Assembly (NCBI RefSeq): GCF_000701405.1
Contig: NZ_JNIV01000046.1
Coordinates: 1-36,151, forward strand
Reading direction: 5' to 3'
DNA from: Deinococcus marmoris DSM 12784
GTDB lineage: Bacteria > Deinococcota > Deinococci > Deinococcales > Deinococcaceae
DNA length: 36,151 bases
The position numbers and the translations under genes are program-made. A model generated the notes under the pieces. The model did no database searches. It was given only the letters and a program-made list of their open reading frames with translations, and was not told the origin of the DNA. Numbering within the stretch: the stretch's first letter is position 1; every line of letters begins with the position of its first letter. Shown here piece after piece: positions 28,773-36,151 of the stretch.

Positions 28773-29063
28773 ATGACTGCTGAATCCCCTGCCGCTGACC
28801 CTGCCCCTGAACCTGCACTGTCCTGGCGCGAACTGGAAACCCGCGTCGGCCTGGACGCCCTGCCCGCCTTTCACCGCAGCTTCCTGACGTGGCGCGGCGT
28901 GGAGGGCGCAGACGGGATGCCCCTGCGCCGCGTGTCCCAGCGTGTGGACGCCGAGTTGAACCGGCTGGTGCAGTCCGGGCAGGCCCGGAAGGGGGAGGAA
29001 GACTGGCTGCTGGAGGCCGGGGCGCTGGAGGGTTTTGAAGCGTATGAGGCCCTGACACCATGA
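28773..29063 (+). CDS. Small protein of unknown function upstream of rsmD
   Basis: A 96-residue, mostly helical soluble protein with an Ala/Pro-rich start and a body such as WRELETRVGLDALPAFHRSFL and RVDAELNRLVQSGQARK. No cysteines and no membrane segment. I do not recognise the family. Good third-position GC bias and a leaderless promoter support it as a gene. It lies 22 bases before rsmD and so probably shares a transcript with rsmD and coaD. Confidence 0.7.
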   Translation: MTAESPAADPAPEPALSWRELETRVGLDALPAFHRSFLTWRGVEGADGMPLRRVSQRVDAELNRLVQSGQARKGEEDWLLEAGALEGFEAYEALTP

Positions 29064-29085
29064 GACGCCCAGCGGGGAGCCTGCT

Positions 29086-30146
<1,061 letters not shown>

Positions 30147-30169
30147 CCGTTTGCCCAATCCACACAAGG

Positions 30170-30205
30170 GCAGGGAGCTAGGACACCACGTTCCCAGCTC
30201 CCTGC
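30170..30205. terminator. Long perfect hairpin between coaD and a convergent gene
   Basis: GCAGGGAGCT (30170-30179) and AGCTCCCTGC (30196-30205) are exact complements around a 16-base loop. There is no U run on either side, so it may act as an mRNA end-protecting or Rho-related hairpin for both converging transcripts. Confidence 0.6.
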
Positions 30206-30237
30206 TCTGCCAACCCCGTCATGTTCTGTCAGCCGAT

Positions 30238-30675
30238 TCAGGGCCTGACGATCAGCACGTTGAACGTGATTCCAGCGGGCATGGTCTTGCTGGTGTCCTC
30301 GTAGTAGATGCACCACTTCCCACTGGTGTACCAGACCCCGGCGGTGGGCAGAGAATAATTCCCGCCTGCCCCACCGGGATTGTAGTTGTGGGTCACGAAC
30401 ACCAGCGCGTTGGGGTTGCCATTGGACGCCGCATTGTCGATGCAGGTCCAGTTGCTGCTGATGTTGGCCGCCGTGCTTTCGTGAACCACTGCCACCATTT
30501 TCTCGTCCAGACGGCGCAACTCGGTCTGGGCCGCTCCGAAGTTGTCGTTCATGTCGGCGGCCTTGATCGCGGTGCCCGGCGCAAAGGTGTGCGGTGTGGT
30601 AAACGGGGCGGCGGCGGCGGTCACGGAGAGGGTCAGGGCAGCCAGCGCGGTCAGGATCAGGGTCTGGTTTTTCAT
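30238..30675 (-). CDS. Secreted protein with DUF7452-like C-terminal domain
   Basis: A 145-residue exported protein with a clear signal peptide (1-22, MKNQTLILTALAALTLSVTA, cut near AAAA-PF). A short helical part follows (AADMNDNFGAAQTELRRLDEK), then a beta domain with NISSNWTCID, NPNALVFVTHNYNPGG, GVWYTSGKWCIYYEDTS and MPAGITFNVLIV. This domain resembles DUF7452, found in secreted proteins of many bacteria with no set function. Two cysteines may form a disulfide. GGAGG lies upstream of the ATG. It follows the Ig-like lipoprotein gene by 54 bases and probably shares its mRNA. Confidence 0.8.
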   Translation of the reverse strand: MKNQTLILTALAALTLSVTAAAAPFTTPHTFAPGTAIKAADMNDNFGAAQTELRRLDEKMVAVVHESTAANISSNWTCIDNAASNGNPNALVFVTHNYNPGGAGGNYSLPTAGVWYTSGKWCIYYEDTSKTMPAGITFNVLIVRP

Positions 30676-30729
30676 GGGGTGTCCTCCTGGACAGGAATGA
30701 GGGTTCTGGTACCGGGCCGATCCTGAAGG

Positions 30730-31212
30730 CTACTGAAACTGCGCGTTGTCCCAGGTGCTGGTGTCCCACACGCCCGCCTGCGCGGCGGCAGGGGTCACAG
30801 TCACGGCCTGACCCGCAGAAACACCCGTGTTTCCGGCGGCGTCGAAGGCCTGGGCGGTGTAGGTGTGGACGCCGCTGCTGCCTGCCGCCAGCGTCACGCT
30901 TAAGGTGTAGGGCAGGGCAGTGTCCTCGCCCACCACCACCGCGCCGTCCTTAAAGATCACCTTGCTCACGCCCACGTTGTCGGTGGCGGTGGCAGTCAGG
31001 GTCACGCTGCCGCCCTCGGCCACCGTGCCCGGTGCGGCGCTCAGCGCGACGGTGGGGGCCTCGGTATCGCCGGGCGTCCCGCCCCCGCCACCGCAGGCAC
31101 TCAGGAGCAGCAACGCTCCGGCGATGGCCCAGCGCATAGCTCCTGAGCGTGCCCCCGACGCAGGAAGCGCCGTTCGGAAATCTGTCTGACCTCGGTTCAT
31201 CGGTGCCTTCAT
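30730..31212 (-). CDS. Lipoprotein with bacterial Ig-like domain
   Basis: A 160-residue lipoprotein: a long positively charged N-region, a hydrophobic stretch, the lipobox LLSAC (acylated C40), a glycine run, and then one Ig-like domain (about 50-140) with APTVALSAAPGTVAEGGSVTL, VSKVIFKDGAVV and VHTYTAQAFDAAGNTG. It ends in a short tail, QAGVWDTSTWDNAQFQ. The ATG at 31212 has GGGAGG six bases upstream; a second ATG at 31137 would give a more standard signal. It probably sits on the cell surface, with the next gene encoding a co-expressed secreted protein. Confidence 0.8.
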   Translation of the reverse strand: MKAPMNRGQTDFRTALPASGARSGAMRWAIAGALLLLSACGGGGGTPGDTEAPTVALSAAPGTVAEGGSVTLTATATDNVGVSKVIFKDGAVVVGEDTALPYTLSVTLAAGSSGVHTYTAQAFDAAGNTGVSAGQAVTVTPAAAQAGVWDTSTWDNAQFQ

Positions 31213-31363
31213 TTGACCTCCCGGTGACCTGAACTGGGAGAACGAAACCCTCTCCCTTTCACCTGGGCTTACCTTGAACCTGCCGCCGTGATCAGGGCGT
31301 GACCAGGGCAGCCCGCCGCGTGATCGGCCCGGTCAACTCCGTATTCACTGAATCTGGAAGCCA

Positions 31364-31400
31364 GATAAAACAACGCGCCAGCCCTGATTTCGGCTGGCGC
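31364..31400 (-). terminator. Intrinsic terminator after the gene at 31425
   Basis: On the minus strand GCGCCAGCC (complement of 31392-31400) pairs with GGCTGGCGC (complement of 31375-31383), followed by the U-rich GTTGTTTTAT. It lies 24 bases past the stop. Confidence 0.8.
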
Positions 31401-31424
31401 ATCGGCTTTGCTCAGAAGCTGAGA

Positions 31425-32276
<852 letters not shown>

Positions 32277-32308
32277 ACGGCGCGCATTGTCTCACTTCAG
32301 GGCGAGGG

Positions 32309-33142
32309 TCATCGTTGCGCCCGCACGAAGCGTTCCCGGCCCGTCAGGTCCGCGTGCAGCGTGGCGGCCCAGCCCTGAGCGCGCAACTCGGCGGCGAAGG
32401 CGGAGGCGTTGCGCGGGTCCAGTTCCAGCCACAGCACGCCCGCCGGAGCCAGAGATACGCGGGCCTGCGGAATCAGGCGGCGGGCCAGCGTCAGTCCATC
32501 CGGGCCGGAATACAGCGCCAGATCGGGGTCATAGCGCACCTCCGGGTGGGCATCGGCCCGGTCTCCCTCCGGCAGATAGGGCAGGTTGGCGAGGATCAGG
32601 TCGAAGGGGCCGGAAATATCGGTTAGAAGATCGCTCTCGACGAACACCACGTCCAGCCCGTTCAGCGCCGCGTTCTCCCCTGCCAACGCCAGAGCCTCGG
32701 AACTGAGGTCCATCCCCAGCACCTCCGCATCTGGCCTCGTCGCCTTGACCCCCAGCGCCAGCGCACCGCCCCCCGTCCCGACGTCCACCACGCGCGGCGC
32801 ACCCATCCCCCTCAGATCGGCCAGCGCCAGATGCAGCAGCCACTCCGTTTCTGGCCTGGGAATCAGCGCCCGCCCGTCCACACGCAGTTGCACGCCGCCC
32901 CAGTCCACCGTTCCTAGCAGGTGTTGAAGCGGCACCCGCGCGGCCCGTTGTCCTAGCAATTCAGCCAAACGTTCAGCGTCAGCCCCAGCCACCTCCGCTG
33001 ATCCACGCAGCAGAAAGGCTGTGGGCGAGAGGCCCAGCGCGTGCAGCACCAGCGCCCGCGCATCCACTTCCGGCGAGGGCACGCCCGCCGCACGCAGAGC
33101 TTGAATGGCGGCGGCGAGATGGTCACGCAGGGTCAGGCTCAC
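32309..33142 (-). CDS. prmC: Peptide chain release factor N(5)-glutamine methyltransferase
   Basis: A 277-residue methyltransferase that modifies the GGQ glutamine of release factors. A helical N-terminal domain binds the factor; [14 protein letters not shown] and [11 protein letters not shown] mark the PrmC/HemK family; [13 protein letters not shown] (118-130) is the SAM site. The catalytic motif is normally NPPY; here it is NLPY (186-189), the form seen in KsgA-type methyltransferases. The rest ([15 protein letters not shown]) is standard. The GTG start overlaps the alr stop (GTGA). Confidence 0.93.
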   Translation of the reverse strand: MSLTLRDHLAAAIQALRAAGVPSPEVDARALVLHALGLSPTAFLLRGSAEVAGADAERLAELLGQRAARVPLQHLLGTVDWGGVQLRVDGRALIPRPETEWLLHLALADLRGMGAPRVVDVGTGGGALALGVKATRPDAEVLGMDLSSEALALAGENAALNGLDVVFVESDLLTDISGPFDLILANLPYLPEGDRADAHPEVRYDPDLALYSGPDGLTLARRLIPQARVSLAPAGVLWLELDPRNASAFAAELRAQGWAATLHADLTGRERFVRAQR

Positions 33143-34200
33143 GCCTCGGCCAGCCGCTCCACACGCGCGCCCAGACCCGTCAGTACCTCGTATTCGTTGG
33201 TGCTGCCCCATCCAGCCACGTCGCCCACGGTGATGCCGTCCGGCCCCCAGAAGCGCACGGCGTCGCCCACCTCCACCTGCAAATCGGTCACGTCCACCAT
33301 GCACTGATCCATGCAGATGCGGCCCACCACCGGGCGGCGCTCCCCGGCCACGCCCACCACGGCCTTCCCGGTGGCGTTGCGCGGCATGCCGTCGGCGTAG
33401 CCGAAACCCACCGTCGCCAGCAGCGTGTCGCGCGGGGCGTGCCACAGCCCGCCGTAGCTGACGCTCTCGCCCGCGCGGGCCGCGTGCAGGTGCGTGATCT
33501 CGGCGTCCAGGGTCATGACCGGGATCAGGGGCAACACATCTTTCAGGTGCGGCGGCGCAAAGCCGTAAGACGCCAGACCGGGCCGCGCCAGCCCCATCCC
33601 TGGCAACTGGCCCAGACTGAGGATGCCGCCGCCGTTGGAGGCGTGCGCCAGCAGTGGCGGAAGCTCTGCCAGCACGCCCTGAAAGCGCCGGAACTGCTCC
33701 CAGGCAAACTCCAGGTCCGGCTCGTCGGAGGTGGCAAAATGGGTGTACGCGCCCTCCAGCACGCCGCGCTCGGCCAGCCGCTGCCCGATTCGCACGGCGT
33801 CTTCGGGGCGCGCACCCAGACGGTTCATGCCGGTATCTATTTTCAGATGCGCGCGGGCGTGGGGGGGCAGCGCCTCGGCCTCGGCCAGCGAGGCGACGGG
33901 CAATCTCACTCCCAGATCGGCCAGGATGGGCACCTCGGCGGGGCGGGGCGGCGTGAGCAGCAAAATCGGCTTGCCAGGATTGAGGGCCGCCAACGTTCCG
34001 GCCTCCTGCGGCGTCGCCACCGCCAGCCCCCACACGTCGGGATGCCGGGCGGCGATGCCTGCCACGATTTCAAGCCCGTGACCGTAGGCGTCAGCTTTAA
34101 CGGGCAACAGCAGCGGCACCCCGGCGCGGCGGGACAGCGCGCGGAGGTTGCTTTCTAAGGCGGCGGCGGACGTGCGGGCGTGGGCGCGGGGAGAGAGCAT
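33139..34200 (-). CDS. alr: Alanine racemase
   Basis: A 353-residue PLP enzyme that makes D-alanine for peptidoglycan. VKADAYGHG (34-42) carries the PLP lysine; [27 protein letters not shown] and SVSYGGLW (catalytic tyrosine) follow; [12 protein letters not shown] is the C-terminal beta-domain motif. Three in-frame ATGs lie close together; I use the last (34198-34200), because the first two lie in or next to the -10 box TAGCAT (34211-34216). It is coupled to prmC by a four-base overlap. Confidence 0.95.
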   Translation of the reverse strand: MLSPRAHARTSAAALESNLRALSRRAGVPLLLPVKADAYGHGLEIVAGIAARHPDVWGLAVATPQEAGTLAALNPGKPILLLTPPRPAEVPILADLGVRLPVASLAEAEALPPHARAHLKIDTGMNRLGARPEDAVRIGQRLAERGVLEGAYTHFATSDEPDLEFAWEQFRRFQGVLAELPPLLAHASNGGGILSLGQLPGMGLARPGLASYGFAPPHLKDVLPLIPVMTLDAEITHLHAARAGESVSYGGLWHAPRDTLLATVGFGYADGMPRNATGKAVVGVAGERRPVVGRICMDQCMVDVTDLQVEVGDAVRFWGPDGITVGDVAGWGSTNEYEVLTGLGARVERLAEA

Positions 34201-34210
34201 TTCATGCATC

Positions 34211-34216
34211 ATGCTA
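34211..34216 (-). promoter_or_regulatory. -10 box of alr
   Basis: TAGCAT on the minus strand lies ten bases before the chosen ATG at 34200, giving at most a few untranslated bases; TTCCAC 18 bases further upstream is a weak -35 candidate. Confidence 0.55.
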
Positions 34217-34388
34217 CGGCAGCAGGTGGGACAGGTGGAAGCAGGAAGATACCAGCACGGCGGCGTGGGTTCATGGCCCAGTGCCCGCTGGTGACGCCCA
34301 GGCTTCCGGCTCCGGTTCCAAATTCCCGGAGCTGCACATTCCCCGGCTTGCGGATGTGGGCAACCATGCGAGACAGAAAAGGCCGCAC

Positions 34389-34432
34389 GGGCAGCTTGCC
34401 CGGACGGTCTGATCATCAAAGATGAGCTGCCC
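34389..34432 (-). terminator. Hairpin downstream of the delta-60 lipoprotein gene
   Basis: GGGCAGCT (34389-34396) and AGCTGCCC (34425-34432) are exact complements with a 28-base loop that itself can fold. There is no U run, so its role as a terminator is uncertain. Confidence 0.4.
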
Positions 34433-34443
34433 AACCAGTGCAA

Positions 34444-35805
34444 CTAGCGGTAAAAGCGCACTGTTCCCCGGTTCTCCACACTGGCCTTTCCCTCCGTGTC
34501 GTAGAGGGTCTGTGACGTGGCGGCGACCAGCCTGCTGTCCGGGCTGTTGACCACCGAGGCCTGCGAGCCTGCGCCGATCAGGACGTTGCCATCAGCCGTT
34601 CCCGCGAATCCGGTATCCTGAACCAGAGCCGCCGAAAAACGGGCCAGAAAGGTCTGCGGCGCGGCGAACAGCGCCGGGTCCAGCAACGCGTAGGCATGTC
34701 CGCCCACGATCACGTCGCCGTTGGACTGAAGCGCCAGGGAATCAACGAGCGACTCGTAATTCACCGAATTTTCGGCCTTATTGAGCTTGAAAGTCACGCT
34801 TGGTCCCGCCGCGCCGTCCGCAGCAAACTTTTGCAGGAACGCCAGGGTCGAGAACCGGGCGTCGGTTCCACCCGCGACGATCTGGCCGTCAGGCTGAACA
34901 GCCACCGCACGGAAAAAAGAGTATCCGGTGCTGCCTGCCGATACGATGCCGTCCTCTGAGAAAGAGGGGTCCAGTTTGCCATCTGGCAGATAGCGCAGCA
35001 GCTTGGCGACGTAACTCGGACCTGTCGAGTTCTGTCCCACCGCCACGATTTTGCCGTCGGGCTGAAGCGCGATGCCAAAAATCTCATCGCTGGACACGCG
35101 TGGTGGCTGACTTCCGTAGATCAGGTTTTTGAGATCCGTGATCACCGCGCCGTCCTTGCCGAAGGTGGGGTCAGGCGTGCCGTTGTCCTGCAAGCGGACC
35201 AGTGCGAGGTCAGTGTCCTCTTGGACCGCGGAGCCGCCCAGCACAATTTTACCGTCGGCCTGAACCAGCACATCGTTGGCCTGCGATCCAATGCTTTGAG
35301 AAGCGGCATCCAGTTTGCTCAGTTTCAGCTTGACCAAGCCGCCTGTGCCGAAGCTGCTGTCCAGTGTCAGGTCGGACAGGTAGCGCACGGCAGCCATTTC
35401 GCCCTCGATCTGGCCCGCCACGATCAGCTTGCCATCGGCCTGCCGGGCCAGAGCGATGGCACGTCCAACAGGCAGCGCGGCACTCTGGCTCAGCACTGCC
35501 CCCAGTTTTGAGAGCCGCGTAACCCTGAAGTTCGCGTCCAGCACAGCCACTATGCCGCCGTCCTCCGCCACCACGTCCACGCCGCCTGATACCACCCGGC
35601 CCTGATCACCGAAACTGGAATCCAGCAGGCCCGGCTTGCCCGCCGCAGGCAGCTCTACAGGCGGTGTTGTGCTGGGCGGCGGTGTGGGTGGCGTTGTGAC
35701 AGGTGGCGATGTACCGGGCGGCGGTGTGACAGGGGGCGTGGGTACAGTTGTGCAAGCTGACAGCAACAGAACGGTAAGACCGAGAAGACCGATTTTTGAA
35801 ACCAT
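34444..35805 (-). CDS. Lipoprotein with delta-60 repeats
   Basis: A 453-residue lipoprotein: signal with lipobox LLSAC (acylated C18), a Pro/Thr/Ser linker (about 20-55), and four to five delta-60 repeats. Each repeat pairs an LDSSFGxxG-type turn (LDSSFGDQG, LDSSFGTGG, PDPTFGKDG, LDPSFSEDG) with a QxDGKIVxxG strand (ADGKLIVAGQ, ADGKIVLGGS, PDGKIVAVGQ, PDGQIVAGGT). Such repeats build beta-propeller-like surface domains of unknown function. The ATG at 35805 has GGAG seven bases upstream. The insertion sequence begins within about 120 bases of its start, so its promoter could be affected. Confidence 0.88.
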   Translation of the reverse strand: MVSKIGLLGLTVLLLSACTTVPTPPVTPPPGTSPPVTTPPTPPPSTTPPVELPAAGKPGLLDSSFGDQGRVVSGGVDVVAEDGGIVAVLDANFRVTRLSKLGAVLSQSAALPVGRAIALARQADGKLIVAGQIEGEMAAVRYLSDLTLDSSFGTGGLVKLKLSKLDAASQSIGSQANDVLVQADGKIVLGGSAVQEDTDLALVRLQDNGTPDPTFGKDGAVITDLKNLIYGSQPPRVSSDEIFGIALQPDGKIVAVGQNSTGPSYVAKLLRYLPDGKLDPSFSEDGIVSAGSTGYSFFRAVAVQPDGQIVAGGTDARFSTLAFLQKFAADGAAGPSVTFKLNKAENSVNYESLVDSLALQSNGDVIVGGHAYALLDPALFAAPQTFLARFSAALVQDTGFAGTADGNVLIGAGSQASVVNSPDSRLVAATSQTLYDTEGKASVENRGTVRFYR

Positions 35806-35857
35806 TACGAATCTCCAGGTGTTCAGTACTGGACAACTTGATGTTGACAGTGTTCTG

Positions 35858-35875
35858 AACGGCATTTTTGCCGTT
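35858..35875. repeat. Hairpin upstream of the right-hand transposase
   Basis: AACGGCA (35858-35864) and TGCCGTT (35869-35875) form a perfect stem with a TTTT loop, 50 bases before the transposase start. Stems here often shield transposases from outside transcription. It may mark DNA inside the element. Confidence 0.6.
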
Positions 35876-35924
35876 TGGGCATTTGATCGTAGTCTGAAAC
35901 GGCAGTAGGCGGCTTCCTGAAGCT

Positions 35925-36151
35925 GTGAAACAAGAAGAAGCCGCCCAGATCGACGCTATCAAGTTCGTCCAGCTCCTGAAAGAGCGCTTCCCCTTCTTGC
36001 GCCGCGATACCCTGCAACGTGCCCAGGATGCGATATGTGCGCTGATTGAGCAGCGCTCCACCAATCAGCAGCAGTGGTCCCAGGCCATGCCTGGGACTGG
36101 CTCCCCAGAAGCCAAGAAAAAGCGTCTGGGACGGTGTATACAGGATCCGCA
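35925..36151 (+). CDS. IS4-like transposase, N-terminal part (cut by window edge)
   Basis: Seventy-five codons from a GTG, preceded by an in-frame TGA at 35895-35897. The product has FVQLLKERFPFLRRDTLQRA, an Ala/Gln-rich helix and WSQAMPGTGSPEAKKKRLGR, ending near CIQDP. The pattern of an N-terminal helical domain followed by A-x-P-G-x-x-x-x-x-A-x-x-K/R-R-L-x-R resembles the start of IS4-family DDE transposases found in Deinococcus. The catalytic core is outside the window. No Shine-Dalgarno is visible. The family name rests on this N-terminal pattern only. Confidence 0.6.
   Translation, partial: MKQEEAAQIDAIKFVQLLKERFPFLRRDTLQRAQDAICALIEQRSTNQQQWSQAMPGTGSPEAKKKRLGRCIQDP

Noticed and set aside
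32309..34033. A minus-strand frame joining prmC to about 290 extra N-terminal residues (apparent fusion)
   Set aside because: The extra part is an out-of-frame reading of alr. PrmC has a proper GTG start overlapping the alr stop.

Overview
The window looks like a chromosomal segment of a Deinococcus-type bacterium. Four things point there: very high GC at third codon positions, a pyrR-pyrB-x-pyrC cluster arranged as in Thermus, small proteins of families I associate with Deinococcus-Thermus (DUF3809 and DUF3248 types), and many genes whose -10 box (TANNNT) lies only 6-8 nt before the start codon, the hallmark of the leaderless mRNAs common in Deinococcus. Almost everything is housekeeping DNA. 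Both extreme ends lie inside transposase reading frames (IS66-like on the left, IS4-like on the right), which is what a contig broken at repeated insertion sequences would look like.

Layout. 1-521: partial transposase and an empty stretch. 522-6305: an NAD(P)-binding oxidoreductase, then a minus-strand block: a phosphatidylserine-decarboxylase-like gene, an uncharacterised gene, and the pyrimidine operon (leader peptide, pyrR, pyrB, a small lipoprotein, pyrC). 6435-11288: a solute-binding lipo/secreted protein, a 430-bp non-coding stretch rich in repeats, a small membrane protein, an HNH-type protein, an App1-like phosphatase and an acyl-CoA dehydrogenase. 11352-14639: rpmI-rplT with a structured leader, a GntR/UTRA regulator, moaA and ybaB. 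14695-18600: recR, holB, a metallophosphoesterase, a SIS-domain protein and tRNA-Arg(CCG). 18650-22521: a PpiD/SurA-like foldase, trpS and scpA. 22537-25210: an UPF0173 hydrolase divergent from the cyclic-di-AMP pair cdaA-cdaR. 25356-27794: a leader peptide followed by yqeK, an LCP cell-wall ligase and rsfS. 27882-30146: two small lineage-specific genes, a small unknown gene, rsmD and coaD. 30238-36151: two exported proteins, a membrane protein, alr-prmC, a delta-60-repeat lipoprotein and the right-hand transposase.

The strongest regulatory find is the pyr leader. A near-perfect PyrR-binding loop lies just upstream of a Shine-Dalgarno sequence for a 29-codon leader peptide. An intrinsic terminator hairpin with eight Us lies inside that leader peptide, whose stop codon overlaps the pyrR start (GTGA). 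This suggests that PyrR blocks leader translation and so lets the terminator form, a ribosome-dependent attenuator like the one proposed for Thermus. A second short leader peptide, apparently starting at the very 5' end of its mRNA, is coupled in the same way to yqeK. At least eleven gene pairs in the window share stop/start overlaps, so translational coupling is a general theme.

Other points of interest are a decarboxylase-like protein that has lost its self-processing serine, a TrpRS with a four-cysteine Fe-S-type motif, a lipoprotein gene occupying the slot between pyrB and pyrC, an inverted-repeat-bounded intergenic element, and an antisense-oriented promoter running into the tRNA terminator. 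I found no CRISPR array, prophage or defence island.
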